64,000 nucleotides of DNA from Erodium maritimum (taxonomy: Eukaryota; Streptophyta; Magnoliopsida; Geraniales; Geraniaceae): positions 49,369,039 through 49,433,038 of the forward strand of contig OY997590.1 of assembly GCA_963921825.1 (NCBI GenBank), in the 5' to 3' direction. The first letter of the stretch is position 1. Each line of letters begins with the position of its first letter. The notes beneath the pieces are model-generated. The model was not told where the DNA came from, did not search any database, and saw only the letters and a list, made by a program, of their open reading frames with translations. The position numbers and the translations under genes were made by a program. Shown one piece after another: positions 22,827 to 34,627 of this stretch.

Positions 22827-23590
22827 TGGAGAAGGTGGTAGCAATCGGGTGGGAGGCGACACCAGCGATACGGTGGTGATTAGGGAAGCAGTAGAGCTTG
22901 ACATGGTGGACGGGGGCACAAAGGTAGCTCTGTCAGCACAATATTGGTTGGGAGCACTGAGGAGTGTGGGTGGATGGAAAGATTATAGTTACTGGTGGCA
23001 CAAGCTTGCAAGATCCCTTGTTACTGGTGGAATTGATTGGCGACGATGCAATATTTGTTTCAAAAGCCTTTTCGACTACAGGTTTAGAGCTCCCTTGTTC
23101 AAGATAGATTTTAATTAGGTGTTAGTTTACGTTTTTTTCTCTTGATAAAGATAGCCATTCAATGATGTGATTGTTATTTATTTGATGTTAATATTAAATA
23201 TTATTTAATATTTTGCACCTACTATTTTAATTTTTTTAAATATTATATCTTATATAAAAAAAAATTTAAACTTAATAACGTAACTTTTATTAATACAAAA
23301 ATAATTGTTAATAAGATATAAATTTTAAACGAGTAGCCTGATGGTTACTTATTCGTTGTTGAAAAAAAACTAACATAAGTTGAGGGTGTGTCAATATAAA
23401 TGCAAAGATCTTTCAATGTGTAAACATGACGATTCATGTGACTACCAATCTGGGGATTTTCGTTGGAAGATCATTGAGGAGGCTTGATTTTTCCATTCTT
23501 AATGATTTTATTTGGTGCAACTAGACAATACCTTCTCTCTAGAGATCATCTTTTGTCATCCTCCCTCAAATATGAATGAGGCCCCCAAAA
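22827..23590. other. No gene recognised
   Basis: Bases 22827-23115 have moderate G+C and may continue the element interrupted by the LTR-like repeat. From about 23120 to 23400 the sequence is AT-rich without recognisable features. Confidence 0.4.
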
Positions 23591-23599
23591 GAAACTGAT

Positions 23600-24970
23600 T
23601 TGCTGAAATCCGACATGATCGATGGAAGCTAAAATGATATTGGATGGCACCGATTCCACCTATAGCGCGGTAGATGAGGAATATCAACCCATCTACCCAT
23701 CATTGTTTCTATCACGTGAAAAAGCGGGGGTACTTTCCACCCCTCGCATGTTCTTCCCTCATTTCCACACGCCTCGCTCAAGAAACTTCCAAGGCCAGAA
23801 CTTTATGCTCTGTCTTGGTCGTTTTCCCGTAGAGCGTGGGTTTCTTCCAACCATCATCCGTTTGGTCTTGGACTTCCAAGTCTTCCCCTGAAGATGATTC
23901 GTAAGGGAAGAGGGTCGTGGGGAAGATCATAACCCTTGGGTTTATACTTCTTTTCGGCCTCCTCTCGGTCCAAAACTCAGAATCGATATGTCACAGGTAA
24001 CATTTCGGATCTTATCCTAGAATGGTGGAGGTAGTTGGGGTGAAGGGAGCGGTAACTGTGGTGATGGAGGAGGCGTCTAGATATCCTTCCTCCTAACGTT
24101 TTGAGTCTTATTCTGGTGCACATGTCTCAACATGTTGGACTGGACCGAGTCTTTCTCTACCTTCGTCGTGTCCCGAGAGGCAGTTGGTGACGACTACGTA
24201 GAAGATATCTTCATCTTGCGACTTTGATACCCATACTTCCCTAGGGGTGAGGCCTACCCCACTTACGTTGGATGCGGCCAGAGCGGAAATCACGTGGATT
24301 GTAAATAAGCTTGGGTAGTCCCTCGCCGCTTGTTTAGGAAATTCCCCCCTCATGGCCCCCATAGTCTGCATATTGGGATCAGACAAGATGTACTTGTAGT
24401 CGTTGATCATATAGTCGATCCTCCCGCATCCATAACAATGTTCCGATAACATGTCGTAGTTGATATTGACAAGGGCTTTCGAACCCCCGTATCTTATCGT
24501 AAGGAGAATTTGATAGCTAAACAGACGAGCAAGCTCAATCCATACCTAGATCCAGAGAGGTTATGCCAAACCCTGTCTAGTGATGTCGAAAATCATTTCC
24601 AAAAGATCTCCTAATTTGTCCCCGACCCGTTCCCTCACCTCAATGTTCCTCGCCCCAACCGGGAGATTGAAAACACGATCCCATACAAATGTGTGGGTGA
24701 AGGAGATTTAAAACGGGCTCATATGCGAGTTCACTTCGACTAGAATCATGAGTGAATGATGATAATCCCATGGCTCGCATTTAAGGACATGTTTCTTCTT
24801 TTCTTTGGATGGAAAAAGAATAGGAGAACCTCTTAGGGATTGGACGGTCAAGCCGAGTAGCTTCCAGATGATTCTTATGACCCCTACTAGGACCATCCAA
24901 TTGAATGACTTAGATAGTATCGTGGCCTCCTCTAAGGTCATCGCAGTTGGCCTCTTCATCATCCATTTCT
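23600..24970 (-). pseudogene. L1-type LINE ORF1 remnant (DUF4283 + zinc knuckle), minus strand
   Basis: On the minus strand, from high to low coordinates, there are a start-like frame near 24960, PWDYHHSLMILVEVN near 24730-24775, RNIEVRERVGDKLGDLLEM near 24590-24650, then a knuckle CYGCGRIDYMIND near 24395-24440. This is the ORF1 order of plant L1-like LINEs. Stops and frame changes separate the blocks. The more divergent tail reaches about 23600. Confidence 0.75.
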
Positions 24971-25109
24971 CCTTGTGTCGAGGCTACCGGGCCGCTACTT
25001 TACATACAGGTGTGTCGATGGATTTGTGGCAAATGAAAGGTATTTCTAACCGTGGGTCATCGCCGTTGGTGCTAGAGGGGTGGAGCTGGTTGTAATTTCT
25101 GTCACCGTC

Positions 25110-26660
25110 ACTGGTAAAAGGTACAACATAAGAAAAAACTTTTAAAAAGTTGTTTTAGCAAAAAAAAAAACGTAGGAACGCAAGCACAAAAATAAATATT
25201 TTTAGGACTTTACATAAGGTGATATCAACACCTCAAATTCACCGAGTAAACAAACCAAACAAGTTGTTTTGATTATTAATGATGTATATAATTATCAATA
25301 GTTTTTTTTTTGACTTATGGTCGAAAGGTTTGCAATTTTGTCTATCATGTTAATCAAACAAGATAAGTTTTACCGTTATTTTATACTCATGACTCCCCTT
25401 CAAACTCAATTATAAGTGATATAACACATCGAAACTTATACGAAAATCAGGATAATCGAAACATTTATGCATGATCCAAAAATTAGATGAAAATGTGTAA
25501 CAATTATTAAATAATACAAATGTGAGTATATTGCGGGAACAAATAACTGCTTGAACAAGGGTTATTTGAAACTATCGTGAAACCCTCTTTCTCTCTCAAG
25601 TAGAAGCTCGCGGAATCCTAACCCCAACCATTTTTTCTATCGTCACCACCACTGACGGTTGTCATGGCTCCAACCATGGGAGTTTTCGATGAGTTCTCTT
25701 CCTCCTCTCATCAGCTCCACCCTTCCTCTCGCCTTCATGCGGTTCCAGCCACTCTCTTTCCTCTACGCCTTCGCCTAACACGATAGGTGTGTTTTTCGAT
25801 CGTCTGTCCCCTATCTACTCATCGTCGTCGGCTTTCTATAGCTTCTTTTCGTTCACAACTCCCCCATCCCTTGCGTTGGCAAAATCCTCCGCCCTCATGT
25901 CGGTCAGATCTACTAGTTTTGCTCTGCCTCCATCGGCGTCCTCTATCTCCTTGCCGCCACACCGATAAGATCCGCCTCCCTCGCCCTCAAACCATCCAAA
26001 TTTAACGGTTGGGCTTCGCATGCACCTCCCACCACTCGTTCCCCCCACTGGCCTCATCTCCTGAAAACAACGGTCGGCCGAAAGCCCCCTCCCCCACCCC
26101 TACCCCCGACCTCATCTCCCAACGACGACGACCCAAGGTCCTCTGGTTGAGCTCTCCACCACACTCCTCCTTCGGAAAGACTGTCAGATCTACACCCGCC
26201 TTCTGCCGGATCTCCGTAGTCCGAGCCGTTTAGTCCTGCTCGTGCTCATTGTGCTCATCCAGCCAGATTTGTGCCCCTTGCCCCAAATGGATCGGATTTG
26301 TACCGTCGGTACTGTCCCCCTCGCTCCGACCCCAGCCTTGAACATCGGAGGCGGGCGCGAGTATTTCTTGTCTGTTTTTTTTGTAGGTTCCCTCTACCGG
26401 AATCTCATCGTCAGAGATCTTTTTTCTCCGATGGGTCTCCGGCAGGTTTGGTTGCTGTCTTTGGTGTCATGTTCGTTCGGGTCTCTTTATCGACACATCT
26501 GTTCTGATTGTCGATAAAAAAATACCGACTTGGTTGTGGGTTTTTAAGCGATGTGTCGCCATTTTGGTATTCAAGTCAGTATTCATATCGGGAAGGTCAA
26601 ACTCGAAATCTGATAACTATGATCGCGTTGGTTGTCCCGATTAATAAACGGATCTCTCCT
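25110..26660. other. Unassigned stretch with a G+C-rich core (25600-26470)
   Basis: The core resembles exon-like or 5' UTR-like sequence, with many serine/proline/leucine-rich short frames on the plus strand, but no conserved domain is visible. It could be the 5' part of a retroelement or a captured gene piece. The sequence on the left (25110-25560) is AT-rich with nothing recognisable. Confidence 0.35.
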
Positions 26661-26672
26661 TTATATCTTAAA

Positions 26673-27060
26673 GGGATAACTTTGTTTCCTAACCTTTACA
26701 AACGTTTCATTATCAGATCCTAACTCAGGCCAACGTTTGGTCTCAATTCCTAACATAATTGGTTTGGAATTTCTCAGAAACTATAAAAAGCCGTCCAAAC
26801 TCACGATTCTGTCAACTCATCCAAGCGTTGTCGTTGTTGGCGTACATTACCCATGGTGCCTTCCTCGACGTTGAACTTATCCTCGTTCTCAAGCAACCGA
26901 ACCCAATGCTCGACGAGTTGACGGAATCGTGAGTTTGGACGGCTTTTTATAGTTTCTGAGAAATTCCAAACCTATTATGTTAGGAATTGAGACCAAACGT
27001 TGGTCTAGATTAGGTACTGATAATGAAACGTTTGTAAAGGTTGGGAAACAGAGTTTTCCC
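26673..27060. mobile_element. Mutator-like MITE just upstream of the PHOX gene
   Basis: Inverted arms of roughly 150 bases begin GGGATAACTTTG at the left and end CAGAGTTTTCCC at the right. The flanks TATCTTAAA and TATTTTAAA form a 9-bp duplication with one mismatch (26664-26672, 27061-27069). Terminal sequence and internal boxes (CCTAACCTTT, AACGTTTNGTNNC) are shared with elements at 55555 and 58416. The loop of about 110 bases has a short open frame containing LILVLKQPNPMLDEL, which I do not recognise. Confidence 0.88.
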
Positions 27061-27069
27061 TATTTTAAA

Positions 27070-27549
27070 TGACTCTTTGCACAATCAAGCGCGAACATAT
27101 TTAGAATGTCTATTTTGGGACTTTTTTTATTAAGAAAAAAAGCAAAGAGAAAGTGACGGTGTGGGTTACGAAAGGAAAGGAAAAGCGAAAGACCGGTCCT
27201 GAAGTGGCGGGAATGGGAATGACCCAACGACTCTTTCAAACCAACCCCAATCTCATTTCACAACCCACCCCACCCCACCCGCCGAATTAACAACACAAAA
27301 TGCCAATTTGTTTTTCTAGTATCCAACTTTGAACATGCGATGATGGCGTCTCAGCAACACAACACACACAGGATCTGATAATTTTTTGAATCAGGTTTCG
27401 TGCAACAATTTCAGCTTCCGAATCTCATCTGGGTCAGTACCTAATCTCGAAATTCCCATTCAACTCTGATTTTTGCTCTTTTGTTGTTTGATTGTAAAGG
27501 TCTATGTTAGTTGTTATTTTGCATCTGTAATAATAAGGGTTGATTATCA
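27070..27549 (+). promoter_or_regulatory. Promoter and 5' UTR of the PHOX-type gene
   Basis: Sequence between a MITE and the ATG at 27550, with C-rich runs near 27240-27290 (CCCACCCCACCCCACCC) and several possible leader segments. No precise transcription start can be given. The MITE ends about 490 bases from the ATG, so it is close enough to affect the promoter. Confidence 0.45.
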
Positions 27550-29830
27550 ATGGGGAAGGCGGAGGGGAAGAAAATTGTAGAAACACAAAGTAGCAGAAGG
27601 GTTGGGGGTACATTTAGGTTTAGGGCAAGCACACTAGGACTCGATGACGACGCATCTTTCTTCCTCAACATGGCTCAAGAGCTCAAAGACGAAGGCAACA
27701 AGCTCTTCCAAAGGCGCGACCATCAAGGGGCTATGATCAAGTACGAAAAGGCCCTCAAACTTCTCCCTCCCAACCACATTGACGTCGCCCACCTCCACAG
27801 CAGCATGGCCGAGTGTTACATGCAATTGGGTTTCGGCGAGTACCCTCAAGCCATCAATGAATGCAATTTGGCTTTGCAAGTATCCTCTAGGTATAGCAAG
27901 GCGCTCTTGAAGCGTGCTCGGTGTTACGAGGCACTGAACCGCTTGGATTTGGCGTATAAGGATGTTAACACTGTGCTGGGAATGGAGCCCAACAATATCA
28001 TGGCCTTGGAGATAGTGCGCAGGCTGAGGAAGGTGATGGCGGAGAAGGAGATCCAGGTTGAGCTGGAGGTTGATTTCGGTAGTCCAGAGGCTCGCAAGGC
28101 CTTGCATTTCGGTAAAACTTTGAGGGAGAAGACAAAGAGGAAACAGGCTGTTCAATTTGAGGACAACAATCACGAGGACAAGATTGTTATGGAGGATAAG
28201 GTGAATGTCCTTAAGGATAAAGTCGTGGTCACCAACTCTGTCGAGGAGGAAAAAGTCGTCACACAGGCTGGTAGAGATGAAACAGCTGTTACGAGGACTG
28301 TGAAGTTAGTCTATGGGGATGACATACGGTTTGCACAGTTGCCTCTAAATTGTAGTATAGTATTGCTCAGGGAGATAGTTCAGAATAGGTTCCCCGGTTT
28401 GAAGGGTGTTCTAATCAAGTATAGGGATGTGGAGGGTGATTTGGTTACGATTACCTCTTCAGATGAGCTAAGGATGGCTGAAAAGGCGGGTGGTCTTCTT
28501 GGTTCGTTAAGATTTTACTTAGTTGCAGTAAGTCCTGATCACGAACCCCTTTACGATGGAATGCATGTTAGTCGTATGCAGTTTCACAATGCTGAAATGA
28601 AATCAGCTGCCATTACGCACTCACATAATATTGAGAACAAACCTCCTACTGATCTTGTCACTGAGACCGGGCACGCAGGAAAAAGTAAAGAAGCAGAGAA
28701 GGAAAAGGGTTATTGTGTAGTTGACAGCTGGCTTGTTCATTTTGCAATGTTGTTCAAGAACCATGTTGGGTTTGATTCGGATTCATTTCTGGGTCTTCAT
28801 GAGATTGGAATGAAACTTTACTCTGAGGCAATGGAGGACACTGTAACATGGGAAGAAGCTGGAGAGCTGTTTGAAATTGCTGCAGATCAGTTCCAAGAGA
28901 TGGCAGCTTTGGCTTTTTTCAATTGGGGGAACATTCACATGTCCATGTCGAGGAAAAGTGTTTACTTTTCGGAGGAAGGATCACAGGAGCAGATACTGGA
29001 ACAGGCGAGAATTGCATATGAGTGGGCTCACAAAGAATATGACAAGGCGGGAAGAAGGTACGGGGAAGCTATGAAGATCAAACCAGATTTCTATGAAGGC
29101 CTTCTTGCACATGCACTGCAATGTTTCGAGCAAGCAAAGCTCTGCTGGTGTAACGCTATAGGGAATAACATCGATCTGGATGCAGCTAATTTGGATTCTG
29201 GACCTTACTCAGAGGTCTTGCAGCTTTACAACAAGGCTGAAGAAAGCATAGATATGGGCATGCAAATGTGGGAGGAGATGGAGGAACGACGTTTAAATGG
29301 AATCTCCAAGCTCGCCAAATACAAACCTCAGCTGCAAAGAATGGGTTTGGATGGGCTGTTCCAAAATGTATCTGCTGATGAAGCTGCAGAGCGGAATGCA
29401 AACATGAAGTCACAGATAAACCTTTTGTGGGGTAAGTTGTTGTATGAACGTTCTGTCGTGGAGTATAAGCTAGGGCTGCCAACTTGGGATGGATGCCTAG
29501 AGGTTGCTGTTGAAAAGTTTGAATTTTCTGGAGCTTCTCCGATGGATTTAACTGTTATGATAAAGAACCATTGTTCTAATGACACTGCACTTAATGGTAT
29601 GATACAACACAATTGCTTACTGATCATATCTTAGTTTTTACTTGCAAAACTTATGATGATTGCAAATTGGTGTCACTGTAGGTCTGGGATTCAACATTGA
29701 CGAGATAGTTCAAGCATGGAATGACATGGATAATGTTAATAGGTGGGAGATTGGTGTTCCAGCTTTCCGCTTGGAGCCATTGTTGCGCAGACGACCACCC
29801 AAACTTCATAGTATGTTGGAGGAGCTTTGA
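27550..29830 (+). CDS. PHOX: TPR and PB1 domain protein of the PHOX/CLMP1 type, two exons
   Basis: CDS join 27550-29596 and 29682-29830 gives 731 residues. Residues about 40-165 form TPR repeats of the co-chaperone type ([20 protein letters not shown]). Residues about 250-327 form a PB1 domain ([12 protein letters not shown]...[16 protein letters not shown]). A second helical TPR-like region runs from about 390 to 660 ([36 protein letters not shown]), and exon 2 adds the conserved end [16 protein letters not shown]...[15 protein letters not shown]. Plant members include PHOX1-4 and CLMP1, the last needed for chloroplast separation; they are thought to act as HSP70/90-binding scaffolds. Without the splice, the first exon would run into the intron and stop at 29634. 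The splice junction (AATG|GTATG...TGTAG|GT) keeps the frame. The start is the first ATG before the conserved region. Confidence 0.93.
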
Positions 29831-31235
29831 GATTTTCTGTTGATGCTGACACCATTGAAGAAAATGTACTGTCTTCTTTAGCTTGTTGTGTAATAGCTAG
29901 ACTGTTGCCAACTAAGGTAGGTAAGTATCTGTCTACTATTTGACCTTTTCAAATAGAATTTCCTTATGCTTTGACCATTTGTTAAAATCTTTAACTGTTC
30001 TTTACATCGTTATAGATTACAAGTAGAGCCCTCTCTTGCTACCGTTTTTTTTTTTGCGAAACATAAACTGATTTCTGTTCTAATGAATCTCTGTAAGGTG
30101 TAAAATTTCGGGAAGCTCATTCTGTATCGGAAGATGCTGCTTTCATCCTCCCGACGGTGATAGACTGCGAATTTTTAATCCTACCTAAACCTATGAGAAA
30201 GGAAAGGTGGGTCATGGCTTTTATCAACAAATAATAATATTATTTGGACTTCTTGCAAACTTCTTTTCCCTGTTATTACTGATATGATGCTATAATGTTT
30301 AACTGATACTTAGAAGCAAAAGTCTTGTGCTGCATGTGTGTTATGGTTCCATCTATCAGTCAATGAGAAGCCAAGAAGCTATGGAAAAGTTTGACCAATG
30401 AGGCTCAACACACCATGGGAATGTGCTTACCATATCTCTTGTCCAAGTGTTTCGTGGGTAATTTCTGTTGAACGGTGAAGTTTCATCCTCTATTCATCTC
30501 TCCATGAAGCTAACTTCTTTGTCTGATACAGATGGTGCGAAAAACATTTTGGTTGGTACTCTCAAATGGTGAAGCTGATACCATGCATGGACTGTTGCTA
30601 GCTAAGTATTTGGACAATCCGATTGAATTCTCTGTCTTCCAAATTTCCTATCTCGGTATGTCCTCTTTACTCGTTTAATATTAACTACAGAGTAATATTC
30701 TACCTAATAATGCAGTTTTATATGCTCCTTACCTTTTGCTTGCACTGAAACTGCTGAACTTTATTCTGTTAAAAATTGGACCAGTTACTAACAAGCATTT
30801 AGTACCAGGGACAGTTTTCATAACTAACAAGTGTTTTAAAATGCTCAGAGTACCACCGGGACATAAAGCGGCATAGTTTTAACCAGTTCTATCATTATAA
30901 ATAAATATAACTTCTAAATCTTACAGACATAATCATCTTCCTCGTCGCCAGGAGACGCAAAGTTATCATCTAAATCATAAGAATAGGACTGCTGACCGCC
31001 TTATCCTGGGTTTTTGGTGGGAGAGAAAATGGATAACGAAATTCTAAGGCTTTGTACTATCCTTACCCTGCTGACATACATTTGAAAAGATTGTAAGTCA
31101 AATAGGTTTATATTCCAAACCAATATCAGTTATGTTCTGTTTTCTGCTATAAACTACAAGTTTGTCAACTGCTACTGAATGATAGACTGTATCAACATTG
31201 TTGAGGATATATGTATATTACCACATGCAAGTCAG
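29831..31235 (+). other. 3' flank of the PHOX-type gene, no further gene seen
   Basis: The 3' UTR must start here. Poly-T tracts and short AT-rich segments follow. Frames are short and resemble no protein I know. Confidence 0.4.
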
Positions 31236-31244
31236 TTTATACAA

Positions 31245-31549
31245 GGGTTAGTTACCTTTAGTACCCCTTTTCTATTGGTAACACTCTTTTAGTACCCTAA
31301 TGTATTGGTAACGTTCTGGACAAAATTTTGGTCAAGTTTACGCCATTTTGATGATATGTGACCAATTCATAAGAGGTATTAAATGTTTTGTTATCAATAC
31401 ATAAGGGGTATTAAATGATCTGTGACCAATTCATAAAGGGTACTAAATGACAGTTACCAAAACGGAAGAACTGTTATTGAACGTTACAAAACGCAGGGGT
31501 ACAAAAAATATGTTACCAATAGAAAAGGGGTACAAAAGGTAATTAACCC
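31245..31549. mobile_element. Mutator-like MITE, 305 bp
   Basis: The left arm GGGTTAGTTACCTTTAGTAC and the right arm ending GGTAATTAACCC are inverted over about 40 bases. A perfect 9-bp target duplication TTTATACAA flanks it (31236-31244, 31550-31558). There is no coding capacity. It contains several direct and inverted copies of the motif ATTGGTAAC / GGGGTA. Confidence 0.92.
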
Positions 31550-31558
31550 TTTATACAA

Positions 31559-32983
31559 TGCAGGCATATTTATACATATTCATGTGTTGTGTATGGCACT
31601 TTCAGTTCCAGCTCTGGATTTTTGCTCATTTGTCTTTAGAATTGAATCAGACAATGTTGACTTGCTCCATGAAGATGAAGATGATCTTATGATAGGAGGG
31701 AGGGAGGGAGGGAGGTAGGGAGAGTGTGTTTGCGGAAGGAAGCCATGGGAGAGCTGTCTCCATGGCTTTTTGCTTGGAAATTAAGAAGCTTTTGCATTTT
31801 TGAGGCCAGAATCGATAGTGGATACTGCCTATTGTTTCTTGCTATTGGTGGTGTTGTGTTTTAATCATCTTTGACATGTATTTGTATCTTTTGCTGCTGA
31901 ACATAGGCACTCTAGTTGTCTACTTCAACAAGCTAGCCAAGTGCCATATATGTAAAAGAAATTATTTATATATGTTAATGACCGATCAATGTAGAAAGTC
32001 TTTCATGTGTTAGAATCGTTAAGTAATAACACATTTCTAGGGTCATCGAATTCATTTGAATCATTAATCTGGTAGACAAAAATTATAATCAAGTAAATAA
32101 TCGGCAATTAGGCAGATAACTGAAGTACCAATATGACCAGAGGTTGATACATTGTAATAGGTTAATGGTCACAATACAATGTGTGACCAAGAGGTGGACT
32201 ACATAAGATGGACTGCTGACGAAGAGAAATGATTAGTACACGTTATTATACAGTAACACAAAGGAAAATGTATTAGAAATATACAAATCTGTTCAGCTAT
32301 GACAGTACCCTAACGACCTTCTTACCGAAATATTTGATGTCCAAATTGTATATTTGAAGTAAATCTTTGAATGGCATATTAAGATCACATCTACAAATAA
32401 TTAAAGAAAAGAGAACATTCCACACCTGCATAAATAAATGATGGATTGTGGAAGTGAGAACAAAACTTATCCTTTAATCACTAATTCTAAACAAAAAATA
32501 GAGTTTCAGATCCTAGTTGTAAACAGAATGGATGCTCTGTTACCATTTGTGAAGTGGTAGTAGAACATCGGTCCAAGCTCCCATTTTTGATGAACTTGCA
32601 ATACAGCATTGTGCTCACCAGATCACTGCTGAACGAGACTCAGCCACAAAACAATTTGCATGCCAGAGATAGTTATTACTATGTATCTCATAAAGTCCAA
32701 CACCAACATTATTAGGCTGCCAGTTGCACGATGGCATGTGCACATCAAAAAGTTGGGCCTCAACACTTCTATCGGCACTCTTCGCCTGGCCATCACAAGT
32801 CAATCCACCACCATAAGATCTGAATCATCCACAATGTGTAGTGAACCTCACATGCACCAGATTTATATAATCAGAATTGCAAGAAATATAGTAATCTGAC
32901 TCGCAGAAAACCCACAATACTTGCCAATTTGATGTATAACCTCAGAAGGAAACACTCTGCAGCTTTTTATGTTTATGTGACTC
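31559..32983. other. Intergenic region, no gene recognised
   Basis: A GGGA repeat (near 31697-31718) and AT-rich sequence. The last part (about 32900-32983) is the 3' UTR side of the minus-strand PPR gene. Short open frames at 32615-32900 look random. Confidence 0.4.
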
Positions 32984-34408
32984 TTAGCTCAATCTAGAAA
33001 ACCTGCACAGTAAATCTCTGGCCAGATCGCCCCTGCCAACCTTCTCAAGCTGATTTGAAACTTTCATATGCACATGAAATCTTGGCCTGAAACCCTTGTC
33101 AATCATTTCAGATAGAATATCCCGGGAAATTATTAGATTTCCACTTTTCAGATGAAGGTTTGCAAGCAAACTGTAGTTCACATTGCTTGCTAGCGGATAT
33201 TTATTACATGCGTGGATCACATAGCAATGGGCATCCTTGTACTGTCGTGCCCTGAAAAAGCCTTGTATAAAGGCGGCATGTGTCAAAAGCCGAGGCTCGA
33301 GGCCCAGTGATTCCATCCTATACAGAAACTCAAATGCCTGATCAAACTTTCTCTGTTGACAAAATTTTGAAATAAATATTTCAAAGGTCAATGAATTAGG
33401 AGGACAACCTGTTCCAGTCATTTCTTCAATAACTTCACATGCTTCAACAGAATTATTACTCTTAAGTAAGCAACTGAGTAAAACATTATACGAATAAACA
33501 CTAGGTTGATAACCCATTTGCCTCATCTCTTCAAGGGTAGTTCTTGCTCTTCTAAAATCAAGCCTATGGCACATTTCTTTAATCAAAATATCGATATAAG
33601 ACACTTTGCTCTTTGATGTCTCAATCACAAACTTTGCCATTTCCCAATAGCCTAATGAGCTGAACATCTCGACCAGTGCACCAAAACCAGACACACTAAA
33701 CGGACCACCAACTTCCTTCAACAATTGAACTACTCTCCAAACAGAATTTTTAGTCGAATCCTCTAATACAACCGAAACAGCTAGAAATCTGAAAGCCTTC
33801 TTGGTTAAAACGATTTCTTTCGAGGCAAATTCCTTCGAGAGACTAAGTATAGCTTCATAATCACCTAACAGCCCACAATTATCAACAACCAAACTACAAA
33901 CATCAGAAGTATAACAAAGTTGAGGGCAATTATTCCTAACCCAACAGAAAAAAGGCAAAGCAGACACCTTTTCAATATTCAAAGCACCCAAAATCACAGA
34001 AATTGAATCAGCCGAAAGTCTCAGACCCTTCTCATTCAGCTTAGACTCCAAATCACTACCGCCGCTTCTAATAATCAAATCAATAACTTGAACAAGTTGA
34101 TTCTCAGACCCATTTGAGCTCGATACTGAAAACCACCGATAGCTACAATGATTGCAAGATTCAGACAAAACAGGACTGAAACTTGTACCTCTGTACCTGC
34201 TACGTGAGGATACCGAAGACGATCCAGAAGAGGAAAATGAAGAATGTGTGTGACGTGAGGTGGGGTTTATGTAAGCTTGATAGGAATTGACGAAATGGAA
34301 GGAATAGGGTCTGGATGAGAGTGATATAGAGACTAACACAAGGGTTTTGCGGAGGTTTATGAGGTCCCGGAATTGCATCCCTTGAGATGGAGATGGAGAT
34401 GGAGCCAA
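32984..34408 (-). CDS. P-class pentatricopeptide repeat (PPR) protein, intronless
   Basis: 474 residues in one exon, as is usual for PPR genes. The first 60-90 residues are serine-, arginine- and leucine-rich without acidic patches, as in a mitochondrial or plastid targeting peptide. PPR motifs are clearest from about residue 270 to the end, e.g. PSVYSYNVLLSCLLKSNNSV, then PNSLTFEIFISKFCQQRKFD, then PRLLTHAAFIQGFFRARQYK. No E or DYW editing domain follows the last repeat, so this is P class, expected to bind one or few organellar RNAs for stability, splicing or translation. Earlier repeats are degenerate. The start is the first ATG; a second in-frame Met lies ten residues later. It is transcribed convergently with the PHOX-type gene. 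Confidence 0.93.
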   Translation of the reverse strand: MAPSPSPSQGMQFRDLINLRKTLVLVSISLSSRPYSFHFVNSYQAYINPTSRHTHSSFSSSGSSSVSSRSRYRGTSFSPVLSESCNHCSYRWFSVSSSNGSENQLVQVIDLIIRSGGSDLESKLNEKGLRLSADSISVILGALNIEKVSALPFFCWVRNNCPQLCYTSDVCSLVVDNCGLLGDYEAILSLSKEFASKEIVLTKKAFRFLAVSVVLEDSTKNSVWRVVQLLKEVGGPFSVSGFGALVEMFSSLGYWEMAKFVIETSKSKVSYIDILIKEMCHRLDFRRARTTLEEMRQMGYQPSVYSYNVLLSCLLKSNNSVEACEVIEEMTGTGCPPNSLTFEIFISKFCQQRKFDQAFEFLYRMESLGLEPRLLTHAAFIQGFFRARQYKDAHCYVIHACNKYPLASNVNYSLLANLHLKSGNLIISRDILSEMIDKGFRPRFHVHMKVSNQLEKVGRGDLARDLLCRFSRLS

Positions 34409-34618
34409 GGCCTCCTTCTCGACCTCTTTCTCAGGTTTCGAACTGTTAAAGGGTTTTTGGTTTTGTGGGAGAAAGGTGTGCGCTTTGTCGAACTTGTTTG
34501 GGTCATGGGCTGAGCCCTAAATGGGCCTAAAGTGCAGTAGAGTAGACAAGCTGTTTTGTAAATCTTGAAATATTAAACACATTTGTCAAACAGGCTCAAC
34601 TCTAACTCGTAAAAGAGA
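34409..34618 (-). promoter_or_regulatory. Upstream region of the PPR gene
   Basis: Only about 210 bases separate the PPR start codon from the target duplication of a 1.96 kb Mutator-like element, so the core promoter must be compact or lie partly in the element. No clear TATA box is seen. Confidence 0.4.
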
Positions 34619-34627
34619 TATGTTTTA

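Noticed and set aside
25787-26517. Host gene on the plus strand in the G+C-rich patch
   Set aside because: Several short frames are open, but none shows a domain or splice structure.
27634-28173. 179-residue minus-strand protein
   Set aside because: It is the shadow of the TPR-coding exon of the PHOX-type gene on the other strand.
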